Shown in pieces: positions 22,141 to 34,013 of a stretch of DNA of 64,000 bases (its first letter is position 1; every line of letters begins with the position of its first letter). Origin of the DNA: Siphonodentalium dalli (Eukaryota; Mollusca; Scaphopoda; Gadilida; Siphonodentaliidae); NCBI GenBank assembly GCA_032622095.1, contig CP136062.1, forward strand, positions 227,308,578-227,372,577, written 5' to 3'. Under the pieces are notes generated by a model that saw only the letters and a list, made by a program, of their open reading frames with translations, searched no databases and was not told where the DNA came from. The position numbers and the translations under genes are program-made.

Positions 22141-22853
22141 GTTGCACGTGGAACAGAACTAACACTAAAAACGGACACTATTTTTGCTCACAAGAACGAA
22201 TACCGTTTACGTTCTGTGTGCATTTCTATATCAACCCTTTACACTAGTATGCGTATAGATCTGTATACAGATCTACAGCAATGTAAACACACCCTGAATC
22301 CCATATTATTTCAGTCGTGACTAAATAGCAATGGAAATATCAATTTAGCAACTCGCGACATGCGGTCGCTCGTTCAAAATTTTTATTTCCACTGTTTGTC
22401 ACGAATGAAATAATTATGGTATTCACTCAAAACAATAGGTATCCTCTATTTATTATATGCATCCCCATTCAATAGCGGGAAATTACCGTAAAGTAAATAT
22501 CGTATTTAGTGTCTATATATAGACCGACAGTAAGGTATCATTTTATTATTCAAAATTGATATCTCCATGCACTGTCGCTTACTTCCTGTAAAATCACCGA
22601 ATAATAGTGAACGAATATCAATGCGCGACGGAACTACCTGTATCGAAAATATGGTTATCCTCTATTCTGAAAGCCCCAGAACTATTAATTGTTTCTGACC
22701 TCTCGTGCAGAGTTATCGGACTTCTACAGTATAGTTTGCACCGCGACCGCTACACTGCACAGTAGCGCCCTCTAGCGGATTTTGTCCAAATTGGAGGAGA
22801 GGGGAGATAATTTAAAACAAATTATGGCCCTGGTTGATTAATAGCAGTCTCAC
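22141..22853. other. No recognised feature
   Basis: AT-rich DNA. I see no coding frame with family features, no RNA gene and no clear repeat border. Confidence 0.4.
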
Positions 22854-22881
22854 GCGCCCCCTCTCTCACAGTCTCTCTCTA

Positions 22882-22958
<77 letters not shown>

Positions 22959-23240
22959 CAGTCTCTCTCCCCTCGCTCTCTCTCTCTCTCTCTCGCACGG
23001 TCTCTCTCCCCGCCCCCCCCCCTCTCTCTCTCACAGTCTCTCTCCCCCCTCTCTCTCTCTCTCCATATCCCCCTCTCTCTCATAGTCTCTCTCCCTCTCT
23101 CTTTCTCTCTCTCTCTCTCGCTTTCTCGCTCTCTCTCTCGTTCTCTCTCTCCCTCTTTCGTTCGCTATCTCAATCTCTCCCCTCTCTCACTCATTCTCTC
23201 CCTCTCCCTCATTATTTCGCTATCTCTCGCACTCTGCCCC
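22854..23240. repeat. CT-rich microsatellite tract
   Basis: About 390 bp of (ct)n with interruptions such as cacagtctctctcccc. Ser/Leu-rich and Arg/Glu-rich frames here are artefacts of the dinucleotide. Confidence 0.95.
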
Positions 23241-23440
23241 CGAGTCGCTCTATAGCACCCACATTCCGTGACTCATCCGCACCCTTTATCAACAAACGTG
23301 TTTATTAGAACCCAATGCCTGAGGTCACAATTACGAAGCATTCTTCAATTCAATCGTAAGTATTTGCTTTAAAAAAGCCACAAAACTATTAATTGTTTCT
23401 GAGTTTATGATATCGCGCGGGCACACTTATAATGAAGACA

Positions 23441-23655
23441 CAATTGACTGGTACCCTGTAAGGTTTGTTGTACTTTAGATGTTAATTGTGTTGTTAGCGG
23501 AATTTCAAATTAATATAAGTCATTGAGAAGGCGCCACATTCGTGAATTTGAAGGGAGAATACAATTGACTGGTACTCTGTAAGGTTTGTTGTACTTTAGA
23601 CTGGTACGCCATAATATCTGTTGTACTTTAGATTTTAATTGTGTTGTTGGTGGAA
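23441..23655. repeat. Short tandem duplication
   Basis: The motif caattgactggta followed by ctgtaaggtttgttgtactt occurs twice about 121 bp apart, with a partial third copy. Confidence 0.65.
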
Positions 23656-23708
23656 TTTAAGACCTCAACCCTTTAATGACTGGATCTTCCCGAAATGTTG
23701 CGAAAGCC

Positions 23709-23825
23709 GTGTGCCAATGTATTCTCTTGTATATTCGAGTCTCCCATATGGAGCCTCGCACAATAAGAGAATACATTGGTTTAACAATATTTACCTCGAC
23801 CTTCTTAGCCAGTGCATTCTCTTAT
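23709..23825. mobile_element. Foldback MITE FB1 fragment, diverged
   Basis: Recognised by gtgccaatgtattctcttgt, a central palindrome and aagagaatacattggt, then a third cagtgcattctcttattta. The rest of FB1 is missing. Confidence 0.6.
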
Positions 23826-24008
23826 TTATCACTTAATTTGGCCATAAAAGCAGTTTCATAATTATCGGTAATAGACACCTTTAATATCAGCGCGTGCGAT
23901 GACGTCACGGCGTTCTTCAAATAACTTGCGATCGCTGTAGTTTATGATTGTTGTTTTCGATGAATATTTCGCGTTGCTTCGGGTTTATTTGATCATGTGA
24001 TAAAAGGT

Positions 24009-24149
24009 ATCTCACACTCGTCCTATTTTATACGTAATTTATCAACCTCGTCCTCTAAATTCTATTTGAGCCTCGGTAAACCTCGGCTCAAATCGAATTT
24101 AGTGAACTCGGTTGATAAATTTCGTATAAAATAGAAACTCATGTGAGAT
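24009..24149. repeat. Foldback repeat
   Basis: Arms of about 60 bp: atctcac..cctattttatacg...atttatcaacc left, and the inverse right ending gtgagat. The centre is tttgagcctcggtaaacctc then ggctcaaat. Confidence 0.8.
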
Positions 24150-24360
24150 CCTCTATATATGCGATGCTCACTGTGTGAGACTCTGATATATAAGATAATT
24201 TGTGCACTGGCACAGTATCCTTAATGCTGCACCAGCGCAGTTCCGACCACGAACAATTTGAGTGTGTTTTATTTAAGAATATATAGCGCTCTGATGGTTG
24301 GGTACATTTTCGCCGTTCACACTAAACGTGCCCCAACGGCCACGGCGACATATACCGCAC

Positions 24361-24467
24361 ATAAAACGCACCCAATAAAACGCATCCAATAAAACGCATC
24401 CAATAAAACGCACCCAATAAAACGCATCCAATAAAACGCATCCAATAAAACGCATCCAATAAAACGC
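24361..24467. repeat. 14-bp minisatellite (about 8 copies)
   Basis: Unit ataaaacgcatcca with c/t variants. Reverse-strand frames give a repeated Phe-Tyr-Trp peptide that is an artefact. Confidence 0.9.
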
Positions 24468-24572
24468 AATCAAACTGCATTCGTTTCTTATTTTTATATA
24501 TATATATAGCCTTTTCTTTACTAATTTCTATAAACTCAGCTTTTCTTCTCAAATCTCTAGTTATAGCCATAT

Positions 24573-24976
24573 GTGACCCGCCATATCAAATCCAGTCGTA
24601 AGTCGGGATTTTTTTTACCCTGTGCCAATGCATTCTCTTATATATGCGAGTCGACCATAGGTCGCCTCGCATATATAAGAGAATGCATTGGCCTAACAAT
24701 TTTTTACAATTTTAATAATTTTTTCTTGTATTCTTTAACAATTTTATAATTTCACCCATTCAGAGCCCCAGACAAACATGAGCAGACGACACTCTTCTAT
24801 ATGCTTCTATATTTGTGTGGGGCTCCATGCAGGGTAATGGATGTTTTTTATTTTATGTCCTAAAAATTGTAAGAAACATTTATTTTAAAACAATGATAAA
24901 AAATTGTTAGGCCAATGCATTCTCTTATATATGCGAGGCGACCTATGGTCGACTCGCATATATAAGAGAATGCATT
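24573..24976. mobile_element. Foldback MITE FB1, copy c (most complete)
   Basis: Starts gtgacccgccatatcaaatc and has both cgcatatataagagaatgca palindromes, one at each side, with the GAGCCCC hairpin between. The two palindromes are themselves inverted relative to each other, so the structure is nested: large stem, then two small cruciforms, then an inner hairpin. Confidence 0.85.
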
Positions 24977-25860
24977 ACATTACATGCCCGAAATTATTGT
25001 GTTTGGCCCGACTGTTGTATGTATTCTAATCAGATAACCCGAACTTTAAAGACGTAAAGCATTGGGTTTAACTTGCGTTGCAGTCAGGGATCAATCCTTC
25101 AGATGGATATGTTTTAATGATATGTGTACATTTAATGATATTTCAGAACATACTTTAAAATTACCAATACGTATTTTCACTTCAATAGGTGGTTATAAAT
25201 TATGTTGCTTTCGTCGTATCATGGCTTGTAGTTACGGTCATTTTGACTGCCATTTCATGGCCGCGATTGCATTATTTTCTGTCCTCGTCACTCTATTCGC
25301 TCCCGTACTCTAATTTCACAAATACTGGTATATATCGGATGGAAGGGTAAGGTGTTATGATGTCGCTGATGAGAGATATTGTAGAAAAACCTACTTCCCA
25401 AGACCGGAAAATGGGCATTTTAAAAATCTCTGCAAACAATTGCTCAAGGCGGATTTTAGAAATCTTATAGAGTATATATTCGTCTTCAAAATGAAATAAA
25501 AAAACCTTCATCGACCAAATTAAATGTATGTGTAGTGCCGTGGTTAATGACGGTCGTCTACCCGGCACACCTGAATGTGGCAGAATTTCATCAATAATGG
25601 CTAATTAATAATAGAAGTATTTCACTTTATTTTTTTAATTAAATTAATAATTTAATTTGTTAAGTAATCATCCGTAAACAAAAATTATTGGTAAATTATA
25701 AGTAATGGTAATAATTATATGACCATAACTCTAAAAAAATCATAAAAATGGGCAGACCGCACTCATATTCGAACTTAATTGACCTGTGCCCCTAATTAAT
25801 AACCGCATATGCCAAATATTGTATAATTTAATTAATTATTACTGAAGATAACATTCGCAA
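24977..25860. other. No recognised feature
   Basis: AT-rich DNA with only short chance frames (for example 25062-25313) that show no family features. Confidence 0.4.
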
Positions 25861-25864
25861 ACAA

Positions 25865-25957
25865 TGGACCGACGCACGCACGCATGGACCGACGCACGCA
25901 TGGACCGACGCACGCATGGACCGACGCACGCACGCATAGACCGACGCACGCATGCAC
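25865..25957. repeat. 16-bp minisatellite
   Basis: Units of atggaccgacgcacgc, some with an extra acgc, about five copies. Confidence 0.85.
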
Positions 25958-26046
25958 AACAGTGATTTCTGGTGTCTCCGAGTCTTGTCGGGGGACAATG
26001 ATAACATATGTGTATATACAGTAACTCCAGAAAGCCTTTAACTGAT

Positions 26047-26565
26047 GTGTCTGTCATTTGCAGAATGAGGTCGCCAGAGGGTGAATTTTGGGATGCTACC
26101 CCGCGCAGCGGACTAGCACCACTAACTTCACCCTCTGTGGACCTCATTATGCTTAGGCCTCATCTTCTAGGAAGTACATGTAGTCTCAAATTAATATTGT
26201 TTTAGTTAATGTTTCCCTTCTGTTCAGTTTCTATATCCCCTAATTTGCAGAAGATAAATTGCATAACTGAGGTGATTAATGGGTGACGTCACCAATATAC
26301 ATGTATAGTCTATCAATATTATATTTATTTGTAATTGTACTTTCCATGTGTGTATATTGTAAATAAAATTTTCCTATCCTATCCTATCCAAATTAAACTG
26401 GGGAACTTCAATCTGATCATAATTCTCTCATAGTAGTTGCGGCCTACATGTAAGCAGAATGAGGTTCCAAGAGGGTGAATTCGGTGACGCTAGTCCGCTG
26501 TGCAGGGTAGCGTCACTAATTTCACCCTCTACACATGAATCTCATTCTGCAAATGACAGACACAC
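26047..26565. mobile_element. Foldback element with two internal hairpins
   Basis: Outer inverted ends gtgtctgtcatttgcagaat / attctgcaaatgacagacac. Inside, two related stem-loops (about 26063-26150 and 26456-26550) share gagggtgaatt / ttcaccctct stems with GC-rich loops. A LINE tail (26330-26392) lies between them, probably inserted. Confidence 0.7.
26330..26392 (+). mobile_element. LINE 3' tail with (tatcc)n
   Basis: tgtgtatattgtaaataaaa followed by four cctat pentamers, matching the inverse tail at 14236. Confidence 0.6.
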
Positions 26566-26634
26566 TAATTCAAAGCTTGATCAGTAATGTAAGACACACA
26601 TCTCAAACCTCACTGATAAAGTTTAATGTTTAAC

Positions 26635-26716
26635 CCACAGGGAGCCTCACACACAGATGAAAGAATTCACCACAGAGTGTCGTCTGCTGTGGTCAATGTG
26701 GGGCTCTCTATGGGTT
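26635..26716. repeat. Hairpin related to the FB1 inner stem
   Basis: gggagcctcacacaca ... gagtgtcgtctgctgtg ... tgtggggctctctatgggt resembles the internal FB1 hairpin, including the loop-side motif gagtgtcgtctgct, but the rest of FB1 is absent. Confidence 0.55.
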
Positions 26717-26779
26717 AGACACACTATTTCAAGGCTGTCGATATCGTATCCATTCACCCCTGGTCAAGTGGTCCTGCTT

Positions 26780-27075
26780 ATTTTTTCTGACTATGGTGCT
26801 GGCGGGAGAGAAAGGCGCGCGAGAAAATATATTCTCAAAGTCCGGAAAGCCTGGGCACCCGCCCGGGTGTTCGGGATGAAAGTTTTTCTAAGTCCAGAAA
26901 CGAAAAAGTGTTTGCCGCTCGCTGCCTTTTCGCCCCGCTGCGCCGCGAGCGGTTTTTTTTTGGCGGAGGCTGGTCACAGATAGAGGTCGCGGGTGTCGGA
27001 AACGCGTTCCGCTACCCGCCCCCATTTGGCGCTGCCAATATACGCCGCTTCTATATACGCGCATGCTTCACGCTA
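26780..27075. other. GC-rich island of unknown nature
   Basis: Markedly GC-rich compared with its surroundings, with cgcgcgag, cacccgcccgggtg and ccgctgcgccgcgagcgg (partly self-complementary). Open for 108 codons in one frame, but I recognise no domain. A short related string (ggcgggcagcggagcg) occurs at about 28978. Confidence 0.4.
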
Positions 27076-27171
27076 ATGGTGGGAAAGAGGAATCATTCGC
27101 CGACACACCCGTGGCTATATCGATAGCATTACTCGGATAAATGGGGCTAAATTTAACGTGAAGCTGTCGCG

Positions 27172-27617
27172 TATAGGTTACAAACAACTAATTATATAGA
27201 GTTACGCTTCTTGAACTCGAGTCAGCATAAAAAAAAATTCTGGCTGCTGATTGGTTGATTATCATTGAGGGAAATATCCCTAATCGGGAACAGAAAATTA
27301 TAACCTAAGTAAATATGGCGATCGTGTATGTTTAGATGTCCAGGAAGAGTCTGGTGGTGTCCAGAAGTTACGGAAGGGGTCGTGGTATTTTTATGCTGCT
27401 GATTTTTGTGCAGTAAATGGGGTAGTTGTGGAAATGCAAGATTATCGTTTGAAAAAAATACCGAAAAGGGCGCGTTTGTTGTCACATACTGGTGCAGAGG
27501 ATGACGTTCTAAGGGAAAATTGACCACTTGAAGTTCAAATAGGTCAAACCCATGGCCGGCGGGACTTTTAGTTAACACTGTCGCCTATGGAAAATAATTA
27601 GTTGTGTGTAACCTATA
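27172..27617. mobile_element. MITE pair member 1 (TATAGGTTACA termini)
   Basis: Inverted ends TATAGGTTACAAACAACTAA / TTAGTTGTGTGTAACCTATA around 446 bp; almost identical to 28503-28959, including a shared non-domain reading frame. TA at the ends could be the target duplication. Confidence 0.85.
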
Positions 27618-27619
27618 GG

Positions 27620-28500
27620 CAAAAAAATCACATTTTTCAAATATCGTTCAGGGCAGCGAATTTAGGAACACTGATAAACAAAGACTGACTCGTTTTGTTG
27701 TGTTATTATATTTTCACTCCATACAGACCCATTTTCAGATTATGCGAGACATTTATTAACCCTCTGTCGCCGGAACTTAAACTTTTTCCGGAGGCGAAAT
27801 TTTCTGAAAATCATAAAATTTGTGCATATAGGTGGACCTTTAATGTTCAAAATAACACGATCGAGGTGATGAAAGTTTCTCTTATAGGAATTCGACTCAA
27901 ACTCCTAAAAAGTACTGAAATTTAAAGGGACATCCGCCTATCATTGAACCAAACCATCATCGGATGGTGAAATTTTGAGGGGGGGGGGGGGGTCTATTTC
28001 AAATCCGATTAAACATTGTATTGTTCAAAATTAGATAAATTCCTTAAAACGTATGGTAGCTATACGTGACTAGTTTTCAAAACTTATACATATTACTTTC
28101 TATCGTGTGCGTTATGCACGCGAGTCGGTTTTTACAAATTAAATTATGATGAAAAACCCTGAATTTGGGGTGTGGTCACATTTGTGGTCATAATATCCCC
28201 ATTAGTGAGTGGATGGACATGGGACATGCGACACTGTGCAGTATATATGTCTATGACAAGCTTAACGTGAGACATTAGTATCTTTTCTACTAAACTGCGC
28301 TTCCAGAGTTATCAGGATTCTATAACTGGTGTTATGTCTTACCCAAAACAATTGTTAATTTTAAAACGGGGTATGTGGGTTAAATGACCGCTGGGAGATA
28401 ATAGGATGTCCAATGACTCCTATATTTCTATTGTGACACGGTAAAGCTTTTTTTGTAAAATTGGGGCGGTTTACACGATCAAACTTCAATTTTCTTTTCA
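27620..28500. other. No recognised gene; contains a 14-base G run
   Basis: AT-rich stretch between the two MITE copies, with a G homopolymer at 27979-27992. No family-level coding signal. Confidence 0.4.
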
Positions 28501-28502
28501 AT

Positions 28503-28959
28503 TATAGGTTACAAACAACTAATTATATAGAGTTACGCTTCTTGAATTTGTGTAGGGAAACTCGAGTCAGCATAAACAAAAATTCTGGCTGCTGATTGGT
28601 TGATTATCATTGAGGGAAATATCCCTAATCGGGAACAGAAAATTATAACCTAAGTAAATATGGCGATCGTGTATGTTTAGATGCCCAGGAAGAGTCTGGT
28701 GGTGTCCAGAAGTTACGGAAGGGGTCGTGGTATTTTTTGTGCTGATTTTTGTGCAGTAAATGGGGTAGTTGTGGAAATGCAAGATTATCGTTTGAAAAAA
28801 ATACCGAAAAGGGCGCGTTTGTTGTCACATACTGGTGCAGAGGATGACGTTCTAAGGGAAAATTGACCACTTGAAGTTCAAATAGGTCAAACCCATGGCC
28901 GCGGGACTTTTAGTTAACACTGTCGCCTATGGAAAATAATTAGTTGTGTGTAACCTATA
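28503..28959. mobile_element. MITE pair member 2 (TATAGGTTACA termini)
   Basis: Same orientation and ends as 27172-27617, with a short insertion (tttgtgtagggaaact region) near its left end. High similarity suggests recent activity or duplication. Confidence 0.85.
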
Positions 28960-29080
28960 TGGGCAGCGCAAAAGGGGGCGGGCAGCGGAGCGCGTTACAT
29001 GCCCCTGTGGCTAATTGGAGCGATTTGAGAAAAATCCAGTGTCTGTGTGAAACATTCAAGAACATTTATATCTTGAAAAA

Positions 29081-30518
29081 AAATGAATAATGGCTGCTCT
29101 GGTGTTTGTTAAATGAATAACGGCTGCTCTGGTGTTTGTTAAATGAATATTGGCTGCTCTGGTGTTTGTTAAATGAATAATGGCTGCTATGGTGTTTGTT
29201 AAATGAATAGTGGCTGCTCTGGTGTTTGTTAAATGAATAACGGCTGCTCTGGTGTTTGTTAAATGAATAATGGCTGCTCTGGTGTTTGTTAAATGAATAA
29301 TGGCTGCTATGGTGTTTGTTAAATGAATAATGGCTGCTCTGGTGTTTGTTAAATGAATAACGGCTGCTCTGGTGTTTGTTAAATGAATAGTGGCTGCTCT
29401 GGTGTTTGTTAAATGAATAATGGCTGCTCTGGTGTTTGTTAAATGAATAATGGCTGTTCTGGTGTTTGTTAAATGAATAGTGGCTGCTCTGGTGTTTGTT
29501 AAATGAATAATGGCTGCTCTGGTGTTTGTTAAATGAATAATGGCTGCTCTGGTGTTTGTTAAATGAATAATGGCTGCTCTGGTGTTTGTTAAATGAATAA
29601 TGGCTGCTCTGGTGTTTGTTAAATGAATAATGGCTGATCTGGTGTTTGTTATATTAATAGTGGCTGCTATGGTGTTTGTTATATTAATATTGGCTGCGCT
29701 GGTGTTTGTTAAATGAATAATGGCTGCTATGGTGTTTGTTAAATTAATAATGGCTGCTCTGGAGTTTGTGAAGTGAATAATGGCTGCTCTGGTGTTTGTT
29801 AAATTAATAATGGCTGCTCTAGTGTTTGTTAAATGAATAATGGCTGCTCTGGTGTTTGTTAAATTAATAGTGGCTGCTCTGGTGTTTGTTAAATTAATAA
29901 TGGCTGCTCTGGTGTTTGTTAAATTAATAATGGCTGCTCTAGTGTTTGTTAAATGAATAGTGGCTGCTCTGGTGTTTGTTGTATTAATAATGGCTGCTAT
30001 GGTGTTTGCTAAATGAATAATGGCTGCTCTGGTGTTTGTTGTATTAATAATGGCTGCTTTGGTGTTTGTTATATTAATAGTGGCTGCTATGGTGTTTGTT
30101 AAATGAATAATGGCTGCTCTGGTGTTTGTTAAATTAATAATGGCTGCTATGGTGTTTGTTAAATTAATAATGGCTGCTCTGGTGTTTGTTAAATGAATAA
30201 TGGCTGCGCTGGTGTTTGTTAAATTAATAATGGCTGCTCTGGTGTTTGTTAAATGAATAATGGCTGCTCTGGTGTTTGTTAAATTAATAATGGCTGCTCT
30301 GGTGTTTGTTAAATGAATAATGGCTGCTCTGGTGTTTGTTAAATTAATAATGGCTGCTCTGGTGTTTGTTAAATTAATAATGGCTGCTCTGGTGTTTGTT
30401 AAATGAATAATGGCTGCTCTGGTGTTTGTTAAATTAATAATGGCTGCTCTGGTGTTTGTTAAATTAATAACGGCTGCGCTGGTGTTTGTTAAATTAATAA
30501 TGGCTGCTATGGTGTTTG
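29081..30518. repeat. 30-bp minisatellite, about 48 copies, indel-free
   Basis: Unit aaatgaataatggctgctct plus ggtgtttgtt. Every unit keeps exactly 30 bp; variation is by substitution only (aaatg/aaatt, ctct/ctat, aataa/aatag). The variant aaattaat appears only after about 29640, showing block structure. Confidence 0.97.
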
Positions 30519-31330
30519 CAAAACGACGTGAATATCCATCTTGATTACAGTCGATTTACAACAACTAATACAAACAGTTTGAATTATTTCTCAATATATA
30601 TGTTTTTGAATGTTTGATACACATAATGGCTTTTCCTGGATATGTTCAGATTGTCAACACACCGCGGAAATGAGATCTTTAGAACAAATAACGGTACATG
30701 TTCTTGAATGTGTCAGTTTGCCCTAACAGCATCTTAACAATTCTGCAGGATCCACCAGCATCATAGCACATTAGAAGGATCACTTGACCATGGGTGAATC
30801 ATGCAGTGGAGCAATGTACAGACAGAAGGCAGTTACACAATTAATCTCCCAAAATTGTATTAATGTCTGGAACAATTGTTTTTATTCTGATATGTAAAGC
30901 GGCCGGGTCATCTCGGTTTTATGTTAGGCCAAAGAGAATTAAATGTATGATTGCAGTTACATGTCAGAAAAAACTTAATTTTTGTTTTCAACAATATTTA
31001 TTGAGATAGTTTTTGGCTTCCTTTTCTGCCTTGATATTTAATGATATTGTCGGGCTGAGAAAAGTTTTCATTGATTTTTGTACAAGCCAAATACATTGAC
31101 TAAGAAATCAAACAGATTTTTGGACGTTGGAATGTGTTTCCCCCCCCCCCCCCCAGTCTATTATTTGTTGCCTATATAATATTTTACAGAGATTTTAGTT
31201 ATACCACAGGAAAACTATTCAGGGTCGGTATATAGGGAAACCCCAACAACAAATATTTGTTTGCCTTTGGCCTCGTGAAGGCTAACACGCACAGTGATTC
31301 TCTGAACTGCCTATGAATTTTCCGAATAAT
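30519..31330. other. No recognised feature
   Basis: AT-rich DNA with a 15-base C run at 31140-31154. No gene seen. Confidence 0.4.
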
Positions 31331-31620
31331 TTTCAATTATGCTTATTAAATCGTTGTGACCTTGCTCGGGATTTGGCTATTTCCCGGGCGAGGGATCTAG
31401 GGAGCGCTCCCTGCGGTGGATCATGTTACCCATAGGTGTCCTTTCCGCCTATATCCCTTGTGACATTCTATCGAGTCACTGATCCTCTGAACCGTCTATG
31501 CATTTCCGAATAGTTGTTTAATAGTTATTTATGCTTATTAAAGCATTGCAACCTTGCTTCGGATTAGCGATTTCCCGGGCGGGGGATCTAGGGAGTTGTC
31601 CCTATGGTTTCGAGTTACTG
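31331..31620. repeat. Dispersed repeat, two partial copies
   Basis: Shares gatttcccgggcg..ggatctagggag, ggtggatcatgttacccata and cccttgtgacattct with 42885-43085. A second partial copy follows from about 31500. Confidence 0.7.
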
Positions 31621-32094
31621 ATTTGTCTTTTAAAGGAATATTATTCTGAAAAATGTTTAGTACTTTCTTTCAATATACCAATATTATATAATTAAAATTT
31701 CCAATTTGCCCAAATAATCTTGTGTTTGGTCGCTAATTTTGTTTTTATAACGAAAACCAAAAAAAATCCGGAGAATGCCGAAGATCTTATGTTGTAGACG
31801 AATACACGTGATTGAAGTCACATGATCACCGGTCAGTGCTGTCACGTGATATAACACGTGACAATGGCGTAGCGATAGTGGAATTCCCGTTACTATCAAA
31901 ACAAAGCAACCTTACTGGTTGCCAGCTTATCTATGTATATATGGCTTTGCGCATATATTATCGACATCTTTGTGTCATTTACGTATAACAAAATAGCATT
32001 ATAAAAGCGTGCGCTTACGTCGTTATAAACATTTGCCGTGGTTCGTTTGAACTTCCAATTATGACACTTTTCGAAGGAGGAATAACATATATAA
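31621..32094. other. No recognised feature
   Basis: AT-rich sequence including several cacgtgat motifs near 31805-31860, without a coding or repeat assignment. Confidence 0.35.
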
Positions 32095-32465
32095 ATACAT
32101 GTACACGAACTTTCGATACACATGCTTTATATACCCGTCAAAGTCATAGCAATTTCCGGTTTAAAAAAGTAATCACATATATAAACGCTCTTTATTCGCA
32201 CCAAATTCAAGAATATGCTTAACAGTGAACGCTCTTTATTGAGTCATGGTGTAGGAACGTGGGGACACGTTTTAGAATAGTTGTCATCGTGAATATTTAC
32301 TAATTACATCAATATGTAAACACATGTACACGAACTTTTGATAACATGCTCTTATACCCATCAAAGTCATGCATAGCAATTTCCGGTTTATTAAACGCTC
32401 TTTATTAGCACCATATTAGGAATACGCTTGACAGGGAACGAACTTTATTGATTCATGGTGATACT
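32095..32465. repeat. Tandem duplication of about 225 bp
   Basis: tacacgaacttt ... tcaaagtcat ... gcaatttccggttta ... aacgctctttatt ... gattcatggtg occurs at about 32098-32250 and again at 32325-32463, diverged. Confidence 0.65.
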
Positions 32466-32711
32466 CACGAATGGACGCTCCTCAAATTGTATATATTTTA
32501 CGGGAGTTGGCGTTTTTCTCGTCGGTGGACGTTTTGTTTAATGTGGGTATTCACGAACACCTTTTTTCGAAGTGGGCGGAGTAAAATCTGGACCATTTCG
32601 TCGGCGACCACTTTAAGTTTCTGATTTTGCGCAACCGGTTTCCCCACAGAAATCCCGCCAAATGTCACGTAAACGACCGTCGTTTGGAAATGAATGTAGA
32701 ATCATATCCAA

Positions 32712-33305
32712 TTGAGTGTCACTATACATATATACCGGCCACAGTCGAAAACACTGCATTTGGCATTGTCACGAATGAATGAACGAAAAATTATTGTGGA
32801 CAAAACCAATTATGGGATGCACAATGCATTTCCGGTTTTTATATTAGATATATTGAAAATAGGTTTAAAGATCAATTTATCCAAAAATGGTGGGTGGACA
32901 TCGATAGTTCATCACGCGGTCGATTCTATCGGAACTTTAAACAAGGAATTTGGTTTTGAGACGTATTTTACGAATTTACCTCGCGATTTGTCACACAACA
33001 GTATGAGATTGAGGACAGCCAATCATAGACTAGGAGTCGAAACTAGCAGGTGGGGAAAAGCAAGCAAGCGTGGTAAAAACTGTACGTTATGTGGGCAGAC
33101 AGACGCAAATGACGAATATCATATCATATCCGTTTGCACAATCTTAGTTCGGGCCTGGCAGAAATATATACCACGATCGTTCTGGGAGGAGCCTGCTAGA
33201 TGGAAATTCTACATACTATTATCGTCCCACAATCCAGAAATCCAGAAAGGCTTAGGTATTGTGACTAAGATAGGACTGAGTAAGTCAGTCGTCGGTGCGA
33301 AATAA
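32712..33305 (+). pseudogene. LINE ORF2 C-terminal fragment, frame intact
   Basis: An uninterrupted frame of about 197 codons ending in TAA. It ends with the Cys/His cluster CTLCGQTDANDEYHIISVC (about 33080-33137), followed by YIPRSFWEEPARWKFYILLS. This is the usual C terminus of L2/CR1-type ORF2 proteins, preceded by MRLRTANHRLGVE. No RT domain is present, so the element is heavily 5'-truncated or the fragment was duplicated. The unbroken frame suggests a fairly young insertion. The ATG at its start is incidental. Confidence 0.75.
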
Positions 33306-34013
33306 CGATGATGATAATTAATATGATATATATCACCCCAGTCACCCGCGTATCACCAACACGGTAATCGTACCGTCGGTCGAGAATCCGTTCAAGCATA
33401 TCCCGCACGATGGAGGAAGATATACTATGTTAACATCGCTAAAATGACTGCAAATCGATATCCCAGAAGAACAAATAATCACATATTATGTAGATGTATA
33501 ATCACTCGTTGATAGAAATTCTCTGGCCCATTTAAATCGTGATTTTTCTAATGATTTGAAATGATTACTTGGAGAATTTTACAGTCTGAGGAAATAATTC
33601 TCACTAAATATTGATATGATCACAACCGTGTTTAGTTGTCCATGTCATCCTGAAACTATTTGGAAAGATGTACATTACTTTCACAGGAAAATGTCCCTGC
33701 CGTGTGTTAGAATCATTCAAAAACGCCAAATTATTGGTTTAAATAATTGTTGTCGATAATTTTATGAGTATCAACAAATCGGTGTAATTTCTTGTGAATG
33801 TACCTATTGTCGCGGTTGAAGTACCCACTGTTGCGGATATGTTGCAAGCGTGCAAAGTGTTTTCCTGATCGAAAAGTCATTTTGTTTCTCTTTTCGGGTA
33901 ACACTTTAAAAACAAAAACAAAAACAACCACAACAATATTGATTACTAAATGGTGACAGAAGCTCCATGGCACACATCTGTCTGGCGACTTCGAAATACT
34001 ATTTTGAACCTCA
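33306..34013. other. No recognised feature
   Basis: AT-rich flank between the LINE fragment and the TIR element; no gene recognised. Confidence 0.35.

Noticed and set aside
22834-23085. Ser/Leu repeat protein and Arg/Glu repeat protein
   Set aside because: Artefacts of the (ct)n microsatellite.
27222-27578. Conserved gene in the 27.2 and 28.5 kb copies
   Set aside because: Similarity is explained by two recent MITE copies; no domain seen and the frames differ by indels.
29081-30518. CRISPR-like regular array
   Set aside because: Repeats are contiguous 30-bp units without unique spacers in a eukaryotic context; it is a minisatellite.
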